A DNA stretch of 30,615 nt from IMG/VR virus record IMGVR_UViG_3300017934_000140, positions 1 through 30,615 of that record, one strand, 5' to 3'. Below the pieces are notes generated by a model. It saw only the letters and a list, made by a program, of their open reading frames with translations. It was not told where the DNA came from and ran no database searches. Source of the stretch: a virus. A program made the translations under genes and the position numbers. Shown one piece after another: positions 22,372 through 29,419 of the stretch; the stretch's first letter is position 1, and the number at the start of each line of letters is the position of its first letter.

Positions 22372-24073
22372 ACCAATTCCATCTCCGCTTCCCCAACCGG
22401 TGCGGCCCCAACTGCTTCCTCGCCTCCGCCTCCAGCCTCTGCCGATGAATCGCCCGCGAAGTCGGATCCTCCGCGCTGATCTGCCGCTCGATCTGCACCG
22501 CCACCGGTATTCCCGGCACAAATCGCGCTCCACTCGTTAAACCATTAGGGGGCGGAGCCTGCCCCGCCCCGGGCCCGCCTTCCGTAATCTTGGCGAAGGA
22601 GGGTGCCCCAAGACCGGCGTATCGCACGCCGGAAACCAATCCATATCTCGCCGCGTCCGCCGGATCATCCCCCTCTACCTTCCGGACGTCCTCCACGCGC
22701 CGCTCATCTCTCACCAGCAACGGCAGGCCCTCAATCAACTCCCGGCAATTCTCCGTAATCACCCACTCGTCGTTTTCCAGCATCTGGTACATCAACTGCC
22801 ATCCGCCCACACGGTCGTCATCCGCGGGCACCGGCCGCGGTAATCCGTTCTGCGCCAGCACCTCGCCCAACTGTTCTGCAATCGACGCCTCGCTCGTCCG
22901 GTGCGCGAACGCGTCCGGCGACAGAACCACTTCCTCGATTCGCTCGCCCGCACTCCGTTCCGCGATCGCCTGGGCCAGCATTCGCGGCGAAAGCTCGTTC
23001 TTCACAAACTCGCGGTATGTGACAACCCGACAAGGGTCGTCATCCTGAGCGCATCTGTCGCGCGAAGGATCCCTCTGCTCCCCACGAGTCCCGGACCACG
23101 ACTCACGAATCACGCCATCCGGCACCGCACAATGCCAATACACCGCGCTGTTATGATGGAATCCCCAATCGATCGAAATCCACCTCGGCCACCACGCCTG
23201 CATCCCGATCTCGTCCGCCCGGGCCGTGTGTCGTCCAATTTCAAACACATTAAAATACTGCCCCGCGAAGACGCTCCAATCCCCTTCCAGAAACGCTTTC
23301 CGCAACCGTTCCGGCAAAGCCTCCAGCGTCTTCCGGTAATTCATGTCCTCCGCGTAAATCGGGTTGTCCTCAATCCGCGCCTCAATGAAGTCGTAATCGT
23401 TCGCATCGTACTGTTCCGGTCGGTCATACCCCGGCGGCGGCACCTTATCCACCCACAGCGCCTTCACCCACGCGTGCCCGATATTCCCCGGGTTCGTCGC
23501 CCCCGCCATGCACGGTTTCGACCCCGCAATCGGGCAACGGTTCCGCGAAGTTAGAAACTGCCATTGCTTTAACGTGAAATGTGTCAGCTCATCGATCCCG
23601 ATGAACAAAAACTCCGCGCCCTGGTACTGGTAAACGTCATTCTCATTCCGGCAGTACCCGAACCGGATCGTCGAACCGTTCCTTAGCGTCACCAGGTGCT
23701 TTGCTTCGTTGTAGCTGTGGTATTCCGTGTGCGGCACGTGCCGCCGGAACTGCGCAATCAGCGAACTTTCCAATTCAGGGTAAGTCCTTCTCAAAAGCAG
23801 TGAATCGCTGCCTGCATGCTTCCTGGCTTGGATGAACGCTTCCTCAAGCAGCGCCCTTGTCTTCCCTGGCCCCGCCGCCCCGCCGAATAGTCGGTATGTT
23901 TTTCCCGAGTCGTGGAACTGCTTCTGCCGCGGATACGCTGTGTAGGATTTCCTCGGCTCGCCCTGTCTAGCTCTCTCTTGGCGCTCCGCTTTTATACGGT
24001 TCGCTTCTCCCACCGCCCTGAAGGTATGCTCTCGCGGCCGTCTTATTATTTCGCCTTTGCACGGTTTGCCCAC
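22370..24073 (-). CDS. terL: Terminase large subunit
   Basis: A 567-residue ATPase-nuclease that packages DNA into the procapsid. Walker A is GGAAGPGKT (residues 64-72), Walker B is FLFIGIDE (about 155-162), and the coupling motif is ATNPGN (192-197). The RNase-H-like nuclease starts at ISIDWGF (299-305, Asp302), has a second acidic strand EVVLSPDAF, and ends with GDDPADAARYGL. Residues about 327-347 (GTRGEQRDPSRDRCAQDDD) are a translated family A palindrome inside the nuclease domain, and the Gly/Pro-rich stretch near the C-terminus also holds repeat debris. The GTG at 24073 is the only start in frame before an upstream stop; its ribosome site is poor. No adjacent small subunit is certain. 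Confidence 0.93.
   Translation of the reverse strand: MGKPCKGEIIRRPREHTFRAVGEANRIKAERQERARQGEPRKSYTAYPRQKQFHDSGKTYRLFGGAAGPGKTRALLEEAFIQARKHAGSDSLLLRRTYPELESSLIAQFRRHVPHTEYHSYNEAKHLVTLRNGSTIRFGYCRNENDVYQYQGAEFLFIGIDELTHFTLKQWQFLTSRNRCPIAGSKPCMAGATNPGNIGHAWVKALWVDKVPPPGYDRPEQYDANDYDFIEARIEDNPIYAEDMNYRKTLEALPERLRKAFLEGDWSVFAGQYFNVFEIGRHTARADEIGMQAWWPRWISIDWGFHHNSAVYWHCAVPDGVIRESWSGTRGEQRDPSRDRCAQDDDPCRVVTYREFVKNELSPRMLAQAIAERSAGERIEEVVLSPDAFAHRTSEASIAEQLGEVLAQNGLPRPVPADDDRVGGWQLMYQMLENDEWVITENCRELIEGLPLLVRDERRVEDVRKVEGDDPADAARYGLVSGVRYAGLGAPSFAKITEGGPGAGQAPPPNGLTSGARFVPGIPVAVQIERQISAEDPTSRAIHRQRLEAEARKQLGPHRLGKRRWNW
23039..23071. repeat. Family A palindrome inside terminase
   Basis: CGTCATCCTGAGCGCATCTG...GCGCGAAGGATCC. 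It falls in frame between the first nuclease strand and the next helix, where a surface loop would be expected. Confidence 0.85.
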
Positions 24074-24120
24074 TTTTCCGCATTCGTTTGCTCAGTCTTT
24101 TGCCGCAGCCGCTTGCGCAT

Positions 24121-24320
24121 CTGTAGCGCCGGCATCCTGCCGGCTTTTTCTTCCCGCTTTTCGATTTTCCAATTTCGATTTTCGACTTTGCACTCTCGGG
24201 TGCCCCACCCTTGGTTTACAAGGGTGGGCTCTTCCGATCCAAGGTCACTCACTCTCTTCTCTTCGCCCTTGATTAGTTTCTTCTTCCGGGTGCTGCACCC
24301 TCGATTTTGAGGGTGTGCGT
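24121..24320. repeat. Repeats upstream of terminase
   Basis: D at 24121-24146 (GCCGGCATCCTGCCGGC), a heptamer array at 24157-24194 (minus strand AGTCGAA, AATCGAA, ATTGGAA, AATCGAA), C at 24196-24238 and a C variant at 24288-24320. An open frame across this stretch is repeat translation. Confidence 0.7.
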
Positions 24321-24370
24321 TTAGCAGTCATCTCGTCAGCAACGAGCAGCGCTGGCTTCCTACTGTTTTC

Positions 24371-24402
24371 CGAGTTTCGAGTTTCGTTCTTCGAGTTTCG
24401 AC
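24371..24402 (-). repeat. Heptamer array
   Basis: CGAGTTT repeated (CGAGTTT, CGAGTTT, CGTTCTT, CGAGTTT on the plus strand), about 14 bases after the end of the small membrane gene. Confidence 0.7.
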
Positions 24403-24415
24403 GGCCCGTTCCTGT

Positions 24416-24580
24416 TCACGCTCCCCGCAGTTTCTTCCCCACAAAGAACGCGGCAATCCCGCCAATCAACGCCGCCGCGGCTCCCCAGTGATGAAGGCTC
24501 AACACCACGCCCAGCACTACCGCTCCCACTCCCGCGATCTGCGCCACTTCCCCAATGAAAACCACCTTTGCACTCGCCAT
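24416..24580 (-). CDS. Small two-segment membrane protein
   Basis: A 54-residue protein; the ATG at 24580 has GGAGG five bases upstream, so the 14 extra residues of the longer frame are not used. Two hydrophobic segments (about residues 10-27, VAQIAGVGAVVLGVVLSL, and about 31-47, AAAALIGGIAAFFVG) end in a basic KKLRGA. Size and topology resemble small holins or phage membrane-leader proteins. It lies ten bases from the end of the lysine-rich gene, so the two are likely co-translated. Confidence 0.65.
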   Translation of the reverse strand: MASAKVVFIGEVAQIAGVGAVVLGVVLSLHHWGAAAALIGGIAAFFVGKKLRGA

Positions 24581-24590
24581 TTCTTCCTCC

Positions 24591-25262
24591 TCAGTCCCGT
24601 GTGGCCCGTGGCGCGCTGTCAATCACCGGCCCTGTCTCCGCCATCAACGCGCGCGCATTCTTCCCGTACCGCATCTCCAGCAACCGCTCTAACAAACTCT
24701 TCGACGATCTCTCATCCCTTTCCCGCAGCAAAATTTCCGTCAGCCGGATCAGGTCGATGTTCACGTTCACCGCATCCACAAAACCCACTCCGTCTTCCGG
24801 CAATGGCACACCTCCGTCCAGCTGGGCCCGCTCGTCCCACAAACTCTCTATCGGCGGCTTTCCACCTTTTCCCTTAGCCTCCCCCTTCGCCGCCTTACTC
24901 TCGTTTCTTTGCTTCACAGCTGGTTTTCTACGGTTAGCATGCTTCCGATTCTTCGCCTTCTGCTTCTTCGTTGTCGGTTTTTTCTTAGGAGTGCGCTTGG
25001 CCTTCTTCGCCTTCGGCTCAGCCGAGTCAGCGTCCGTCTTGTGGTCCGCGGCGCGTGCGTCGGAGGCGTGCGCACTCTCGCCAGCGGTTAATCCACGTAC
25101 GGCGTCAGACCCCGCCAGCTCTCTCCGCGAGTTGCAACTCGCCCGGCGCATCTGCCGGCGCACTCCCCGGCGCGTCCGGGAACCCGCTACGACGCGCACC
25201 TCTCCGGAGAACGTATCCATCCCCCGGAAAGCTCTCATCGTGATCGTTTGTGGCACCGCCAT
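24591..25262 (-). CDS. Lysine-rich DNA-binding-like protein, possible small terminase
   Basis: A 223-residue protein, with GGAGGAAGGC before the ATG at 25262. Residues about 75-135 are a Lys/Ala tract (KAKKAKRTPKKKPTTKKQKA), like histone H1- or AlgP-type tails that bind DNA without sequence preference. The C-terminal 80 residues (GKGGKPPIESLWDERAQLDG, LIRLTEILLRERDERSSKSL) form a separate helical domain. It lies two genes upstream of terminase, the usual place of the small subunit. That role is plausible but unproven; a chromatin-like condensing role is the alternative. Confidence 0.6.
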   Translation of the reverse strand: MAVPQTITMRAFRGMDTFSGEVRVVAGSRTRRGVRRQMRRASCNSRRELAGSDAVRGLTAGESAHASDARAADHKTDADSAEPKAKKAKRTPKKKPTTKKQKAKNRKHANRRKPAVKQRNESKAAKGEAKGKGGKPPIESLWDERAQLDGGVPLPEDGVGFVDAVNVNIDLIRLTEILLRERDERSSKSLLERLLEMRYGKNARALMAETGPVIDSAPRATRD

Positions 25263-25307
25263 GCCTTCCTCCGCTGACTGCGTCTTGGCTCCGCCCTGAA
25301 CCGCGCG

Positions 25308-25367
25308 TGTCATCCCGACCGGAGAGACTGCGCTTCTTGCTGTCTCGGAGTGGAGGGATCGTGGCAC
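25308..25367. repeat. Family B repeat
   Basis: CATCCCGACCGGAGAGACTGCG...GGAGTGGAGGGATCGTGGC with a partly decayed stem, just upstream of the lysine-rich gene. Confidence 0.75.
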
Positions 25368-25422
25368 CTATCTTGACCTCCACCACTCACCGATACTCGC
25401 ACTCGTCTGGCAGAGCCCCCTT

Positions 25423-25662
25423 CTACCTGGTTTTTTCCTGGCCGGCGTCGAACCCTGCGTATCGGGCACGGCACTTTCCCCCGCCGCAAAAATGCCCTGC
25501 TTCATTCACCAGCTCCGGACAAACCAGCGCCCCTAGCATCGCCCCCAAAATCGCGTCCGCATGTCTCTTACAGAAAGCTGAACCTTCCCCCGCCTTCCGT
25601 GCACACGGAATCCACGCCATTCGCGTTCTCGCGATCGGATCGTATGCCCTACACTTTTTCAT
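25423..25662 (-). CDS. Small cysteine-rich protein
   Basis: A 79-residue protein. It has six cysteines (4, 20, 31, 48, 59, 64) plus His34 and His57, a pattern suited to one or two bound zinc ions. CARKAGEGSAFCKRHADAIL includes the FC-x-x-H unit seen in small treble-clef or zinc-finger domains. The start has a weak ribosome site. It is probably a regulatory or DNA-binding protein in the early part of the block. No family is recognised. Confidence 0.6.
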   Translation of the reverse strand: MKKCRAYDPIARTRMAWIPCARKAGEGSAFCKRHADAILGAMLGALVCPELVNEAGHFCGGGKCRARYAGFDAGQEKTR

Positions 25663-25718
25663 CTTGAATTGGGAGGGAACCGCCTCTCGCCTTCCATCAA
25701 TCCTGGTTCACTAAGGTT

Positions 25719-26063
25719 GTCATCCTGAGCGCGCCTTTTGCCTGCCTCCCGCAGGCAGGCGCGAAGGATCTCACCCCTTGCGTCTTGTCTCCCACCTGAA
25801 CCCTTGCTTTCATCGGGACCGGAGAGCCGCGCTGTTTGCGGCTCGGAGCGCGGTATGTGCGCCCCGGGTGCTTCACCGGGATAAAGGGATCGTGGCTTGA
25901 CCGCTGCGTCTTGCTCCACGTCCGACCGATCACCGTCATTCCGAACCCGCGTCCCTTGCGAGTGAGGGATCCTCTTCGATCCCAGCCCAGCCCCAGGCTG
26001 TCATCTTCTTCCCCGCGACTCTCCGTGCCCTCTGTGGATCCTCTGTGCTCTCTGTGGTGAAAT
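25719..26063. repeat. Repeat cluster: A, nested B, A variant, CACAGAG array
   Basis: A at 25719-25772 with an inner CCTGCCTCCCGCAGGCAGG hairpin; B at 25810-25900 split by about 35 bases that include CCCCGGGTGCTTCACCGGG; A variant at 25936-25972; CTCTGTG-type array at 26019-26063. Open frames over this 440-base stretch are repeat translations. Confidence 0.75.
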
Positions 26064-26108
26064 CCGATGCCGCCGCGCCGCTTCCCTACGTCGTGCAACC
26101 AACCCCTG

Positions 26109-26519
26109 CTACTGCACTGTCACGCTAAAGCTGACAGGTGAACCCGGAGACACCGTGGCAGTAGCAGTGGATGCGTTTGGGTTTGATTCCGTCCCGTCCG
26201 CCATCTGCGCCGTCGCCGCGAACGTGTGCACGCCCGCCTTCAACGTCACTAATCCGCTCGTTCCCGTTATCCCCGTCATCGCCGTGCTCGCCCCACTGGG
26301 CGCGGGGATCGCAAACAATTTTACCGGCGCGGCGCCGCCCGTGATGTCATAAATATTGAACTGCTTCACGCATCCGCTCGTCACACTGGAGCTGCATGCG
26401 TTGTCCACCGTGAAGTCGTAATTCAACGTCACCGCAACCGTGTGCTGCGACGACCCCGCCCACAACAGGATCGGCGCCAGCCAACCCACGATTCCCCATA
26501 TCACTCTTTTCCGCATCAT
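26109..26519 (-). CDS. Exported Ig-like protein, first gene after the late promoter
   Basis: A 136-residue protein, started at the ATG-ATG pair at 26519 with AGAGGG just upstream; a longer frame runs through leader DNA. Residues 1-24 form a Sec signal peptide (MMRKRVIWGIVGWLAPILLW, then AGSSQ). The mature part is a single Ig- or fn3-like beta domain (VAVTLNYDFTVDNACSSSVT, LVTLKAGVHTFAATAQMADG) with two cysteines that can pair after export. It resembles the exported C-terminal domains of the tail fibre in composition. Its role is unknown; an adhesion or fibre-associated part is possible. Confidence 0.65.
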   Translation of the reverse strand: MMRKRVIWGIVGWLAPILLWAGSSQHTVAVTLNYDFTVDNACSSSVTSGCVKQFNIYDITGGAAPVKLFAIPAPSGASTAMTGITGTSGLVTLKAGVHTFAATAQMADGTESNPNASTATATVSPGSPVSFSVTVQ

Positions 26520-26614
26520 TCCCTCTTCACTCCGTGCTCTCCGTGTCGGAGCTTGCCCGACCGGTCGGGTGGCCAATTCTTCTCCATTGCGCGTCTTGTG
26601 CGCGATGAATCCAT
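26516..26614 (-). CDS. Possible 32-residue leader peptide
   Basis: An ATG at 26614, preceded by GGGAGG (only two bases away, too close for ideal use), opens a 32-codon frame (MDSSRTRRAMEKNWPPDRSG and onward), whose TGA overlaps the ATG-ATG start of the exported protein. Basic and hydrophilic, without a membrane segment. It could couple translation of the next gene; it may also be chance. Confidence 0.3.
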   Translation of the reverse strand: MDSSRTRRAMEKNWPPDRSGKLRHGEHGVKRE

Positions 26615-26619
26615 CTCCT

Positions 26620-26656
26620 CCCAAAAACAAAAAGCCCCGGCTCATCGCCAGGGCTT
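26620..26656 (-). terminator. Intrinsic terminator in the leader of the late block
   Basis: On the minus strand: AAGCCC-T-GGC-GATGA-GCC-G-GGGCTT, then TTTGTTTTT. Six plus three base pairs with one mismatch, loop of five, and a T-rich tail: a canonical terminator only about 17 bases after the predicted start of transcription. Confidence 0.78.
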
Positions 26657-26679
26657 GAATACACTTTTCTACGTCTGCA

Positions 26680-26707
26680 AGTATATCACAACATCAAGTG
26701 TTGTCAA
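26680..26707 (-). promoter_or_regulatory. Near-consensus sigma-70-type promoter for the leftward block
   Basis: On the minus strand: TTGACA (26707-26702), 16-base spacer, TATACT (26685-26680). Transcription should begin near 26673 and run left into the terminator and then the exported protein gene. It is the best promoter seen in the window and is placed at the head of the structural block. Confidence 0.75.
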
Positions 26708-26890
26708 GGGAAATCTTCACATCTCCAAAACTTTTTTCGCACTCGTCCCGCCCTCATCGCCCGCACCTTGCCCATATTCCTTCCTGTCATAGAAAATTAA
26801 CTATTGCCCATTCTTGCCCTCTTGACATACACATTTCACCCGTCCACACTCTTTTCGCTACGTTGGGACCCCTTCCAGAAAGAGCCGGCC

Positions 26891-27244
26891 ATGTCTCGCT
26901 TCTCACTTCAAATCAGTTTTACCAGCTCCGCCTGGCATGCCCTCATGGAAAATCCGTGGGACCCGTTGGCAACCATTCGCGACCCCATTGAATCCCTGGG
27001 CGGCAAGCTCCAGCACGCTTTCTTCACCGAGGAGCCTTATCACCTCCTCGCCATTACCGAACTTCCGGACAATGTTTCCCGCGCCGATCTCGCCATTGCC
27101 TTCTACGCCGGCGGGGCCGTCGCTCAAGTCCACACTTCTCAGTTGCTTACAGCCTCCGAAGCCCACGAGGCTCGGCGCCAAGCTGGTGGTGGCCCTCATC
27201 ATCCGGCGCCGCATTTCCGCGCTTTCTCGACCTCCGCCTCCTGA
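26891..27244 (+). CDS. GYD-domain protein
   Basis: A 117-residue protein of the GYD family (ferredoxin-like small domain of unknown function). FSLQISFTSSAWHALMENP, then ESLGGKLQHAFFTEEPYHLL and ITELPDNVSRADLAIAFYAG, match the family's layout, although the Gly-Tyr-Asp motif itself reads EPYH here. The last 20 residues (GGGPHHPAPHFRAFSTSAS) look unlike family members and may reflect a frame change. Upstream, TTGACA at 26822 with a poor -10 is a weak promoter candidate. It looks like a host chromosomal gene, opposite in direction to the phage block. Confidence 0.72.
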   Translation: MSRFSLQISFTSSAWHALMENPWDPLATIRDPIESLGGKLQHAFFTEEPYHLLAITELPDNVSRADLAIAFYAGGAVAQVHTSQLLTASEAHEARRQAGGGPHHPAPHFRAFSTSAS

Positions 27245-27297
27245 TCTCAGCCTGCAGCTTTTCTCTTGGGGTTTACATAAATCCCCGTCTCACATTT

Positions 27298-27402
27298 GAA
27301 CTTGAGGGTTTACCCTGAGCTCCGAAGGGTGCCCCACCCTTCGCGAGCTTGGCGATCTCTTCTCCATCCCGACGTTTTTCGGGATGAACGGTGGGCTCTT
27401 AC
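27298..27402. repeat. Family C repeat with nested insertion
   Basis: GAACTTGAGGGT...GAAGGGTGCCCCACCCTTCGCGAG...GGTGGGCTCTTACG. The arm regions are separated by an extra hairpin (CATCCCGACGTTTTTCGGGATG) and an E-like CCTGAGCTCCGAAGGG. Confidence 0.7.
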
Positions 27403-27481
27403 GATCGTACGCTACCAATTTTCTTGTTCTGTCTCGGGTTCCCAACGCCAAAACGTCCGCCCAACCTCCCAACCGCTTTCC

Positions 27482-27510
27482 GATATCTGTTATCTGATAT
27501 CTGATTACTG
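27482..27510. repeat. Heptamer array upstream of the MOSC gene
   Basis: On the minus strand: CAGTAAT, CAGATAT, CAGATAA, CAGATAT. It lies about 20 bases left of the MOSC promoter. Confidence 0.65.
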
Positions 27511-27526
27511 CCTTCCCTCCACCATC

Positions 27527-27535
27527 TGCTAAAAT
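27527..27535 (+). promoter_or_regulatory. Extended -10 promoter of the MOSC gene
   Basis: TGCTAAAAT gives an extended -10 element ending six bases before the GTG start; a weak TTACTG lies 19 bases upstream. With no ribosome site between, the mRNA may be leaderless. Confidence 0.5.
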
Positions 27536-27541
27536 CTTTTT

Positions 27542-28378
27542 GTGCCTTCACCGACACCGCTCCCCAAACTTGCCAACATCCGCCTCCACCCCATCAAGTC
27601 TCTCGACCCTGTCTCCGTCACCGAAGCCCGCATCTCTCCCTCCGGTGGACTCGCTCTTGACCGCGCCTGGGCTCTGTATTCCGTAGACGGCCAGTGGGTT
27701 AACGGCAAGCGCACTCCCGCGGTCCATCTCATCCGCGCCAACTATTCGCCCGACCTCCGTTCCGTCACCCTTTCCGTCCCCGCCGATCGCCGCAAAATCC
27801 CGCCGCGCACGTTCGCTTTCCCCGCCGAACACGAAGAAGCCTCCGAGTGGTTCAGCGTGTTCTTCGAGCAACAGATAATCGTTCGCTATTCTCCCGGGGG
27901 CTTCCCCGACGACACCATTGCCAACGGCCCCACCATCGTTTCCGCAGCCTCGCTCCAGGCCGTCGCCGAATGGTTTACGGGTCTCACCGTCGACGACGTT
28001 CGCCTTCGCTTTCGCACCACTCTCGAAATCAACGTCGACCCGGAAAGGGTCGCGCTTGGAGAGAAGTTGCCGCCCTTCTGGGAAGACCAGCTCTTCGGCG
28101 AAAACGAACGCAGCGTCGTTCGCTTTACCATCGGCGAAGTCGCCTTCGAGGGCAGCAATCCCTGCGCCCGCTGCCCCGTTCCTCCCCGCGATCCTTTCAC
28201 CGGTCTGAATCTCGACGGCTTCCAAAAGCATTTCACTCGCCGGCGCGAAACCACTCTCCCCGCATGGTCCCCCCGCCCTCGCTTCGACCACTTCTACCGC
28301 TTCGCCACCAACACCCGCGTCCCCTCCTCCCAAGCCGGCCGCCTCCTCCGCCTCGCCGACCCCCTCACCCTTTCCTAA
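27542..28378 (+). CDS. MOSC-domain protein
   Basis: A 278-residue protein, GTG start. Residues about 8-110 form the MOSC N-terminal beta-barrel (ANIRLHPIKSLDPVSVTEA, GLALDRAWALYSVDGQWVN). The MOSC domain follows, with NPCARCPVPPRDPFTG (about 212-227) containing the cysteine expected to bind or transfer sulfur in molybdenum cofactor-related proteins. This family includes molybdenum cofactor sulfurase C-terminal domains and the mARC and YiiM/YcbX types; the length and two-domain form suit YcbX-like proteins. The enzyme role is inferred from the family. It is a host gene transcribed away from the phage block, likely from a leaderless mRNA. Confidence 0.88.
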   Translation: MPSPTPLPKLANIRLHPIKSLDPVSVTEARISPSGGLALDRAWALYSVDGQWVNGKRTPAVHLIRANYSPDLRSVTLSVPADRRKIPPRTFAFPAEHEEASEWFSVFFEQQIIVRYSPGGFPDDTIANGPTIVSAASLQAVAEWFTGLTVDDVRLRFRTTLEINVDPERVALGEKLPPFWEDQLFGENERSVVRFTIGEVAFEGSNPCARCPVPPRDPFTGLNLDGFQKHFTRRRETTLPAWSPRPRFDHFYRFATNTRVPSSQAGRLLRLADPLTLS

Positions 28379-28381
28379 CCC

Positions 28382-28437
28382 TGTCATCCCGACCGGAGGC
28401 GCGCGCCGCTTCCGCGCCGCAGTGGAGGGATCGTGGC
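28382..28437. repeat. Family B repeat after the MOSC gene
   Basis: TGTCATCCCGACCGGAGGCGCGCG...CGCGCCGCAGTGGAGGGATCGTGGC, beginning a few bases beyond the stop codon. Confidence 0.8.
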
Positions 28438-28504
28438 TACACTCTATGTAAGCCTTACTCGATGGAACCGCCGCCATCTTGGCTTTGCTTGGTTTCTCCG
28501 GTTG

Positions 28505-28699
28505 TGTAGCGCCGGCATCCCGCCGGCTCTTGGGGTTTCTTTATGTGTTCTCCTGATTTTGTAGTGGCCGACCTTCAGGTCGGTTCTTGGGTTCCTTTTC
28601 TAAGGCCACGTCCCGATTGATCTTGAGGGTGCCCCACCCTAGGTTTATTCGCGTTTTCTGCGTCCCGGTGTTCTTTACCGGGAAGGGTGGGTTCTTACG
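28505..28699. repeat. Two family D hairpins and a family C element
   Basis: D at 28505-28534 (GCCGGCATCCCGCCGGC) and 28560-28592 (GGCCGACCTTCAGGTCGG); C at 28620-28699 with a 45-base loop that closely resembles the element at 6416-6494. No gene lies between 28379 and 28879. Confidence 0.75.
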
Positions 28700-28840
28700 A
28701 TCAAACGCCACCGACATTCTTCTCTGCCCTCTTGAGTTGCCGGGTGCCCCGGGTTCGCTGTTCAGAACCTGGGTCTTGGGTTTCTCTTTCACTCTTTCAC
28801 TTCCTCCCTCTGACTGCTCACCGCTCAACCCTTTCTGCCT

Positions 28841-28870
28841 CCTGATATCTGATCGCTGATATCTGATATC
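28841..28870 (-). repeat. Heptamer array
   Basis: On the minus strand: CAGATAT, CAGCGAT, CAGATAT, CAGG, about ten bases after the stop of the gene at 28880. Confidence 0.65.
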
Positions 28871-28879
28871 CCTATTGCC

Positions 28880-29278
28880 TCACTCCTCCCCATTAAAATA
28901 CTTTCTCGGCGGAAACAATCCTCGCCTCAACAACTCCTCCCCGCATCTCTTCCGAATCTCCTCCGACCAGTTCACCCAGCTCCGCTCGCTCAATCCCAAA
29001 AAATGCCGCGCCATCTCGTACGGCGCCAACCCCAAATAGTACAAACGGAACATCACCATCCGCGATGCCCGTTCCGGCCCTTGCAATCCCGCCTGGCCCG
29101 CCAACGCAAAATCCGCCACCCAATCTCTCAATTTCGGCCGCAGCTCCGGACGCCACATGTACTTCGCGTCCTGCTGCCAATCCAGCGCCCCCACGCCGCG
29201 CTTCGTCTCCAATATCTCCCGCGCCCCGCGGTACACTTCCCAGCACACATCAAACGCCATTTCCGCCTTCACGCTCAT
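28880..29278 (-). CDS. Helix-turn-helix-type phage regulator, putative
   Basis: A 132-residue protein; the ATG at 29278 has GGAGGGG upstream, and the longer frame is a translated family B repeat. It is helical throughout. Residues about 75-125 (LYYLGLAPYEMARHFLGLSE, then RSWVNWSEEIRKRCG) look like a sigma-region-4-like or small-terminase-like helix-turn-helix. It ends RGLFPPRKYFNGEE. It pairs with the next wing-helix gene on the same strand. DNA binding is inferred; no named family is recognised. Confidence 0.62.
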   Translation of the reverse strand: MSVKAEMAFDVCWEVYRGAREILETKRGVGALDWQQDAKYMWRPELRPKLRDWVADFALAGQAGLQGPERASRMVMFRLYYLGLAPYEMARHFLGLSERSWVNWSEEIRKRCGEELLRRGLFPPRKYFNGEE

Positions 29279-29312
29279 CGTCCCCTCCGCCACTTCTCCG
29301 CCCACCAAAAAA

Positions 29313-29372
29313 CTGTCATCCCGACCGGAGAGCCGCGTCTTTTGCGGCTCGCAGCGGAGGGATCGTGGCTTG
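29313..29372. repeat. Family B repeat
   Basis: TGTCATCCCGACCGGAGAGCCGCG...GCGGCTCGCAGCGGAGGGATCGTGGC, between the two helix-turn-helix genes. Confidence 0.8.
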
Positions 29373-29419
29373 ACCACTGCGTCTCGAACTCATTCTTTTC
29401 TCATTCGCTAGCCACTTCC

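Noticed and set aside
24046-24252. A 68-codon minus frame just upstream of terminase
   Set aside because: Mostly the translation of a family C repeat, a heptamer array and a family D hairpin; considered as a small terminase but has no independent content.
25697-26098. 133-codon minus frame between the cysteine-rich gene and the exported protein
   Set aside because: It runs through four repeats and has no stretch of its own.
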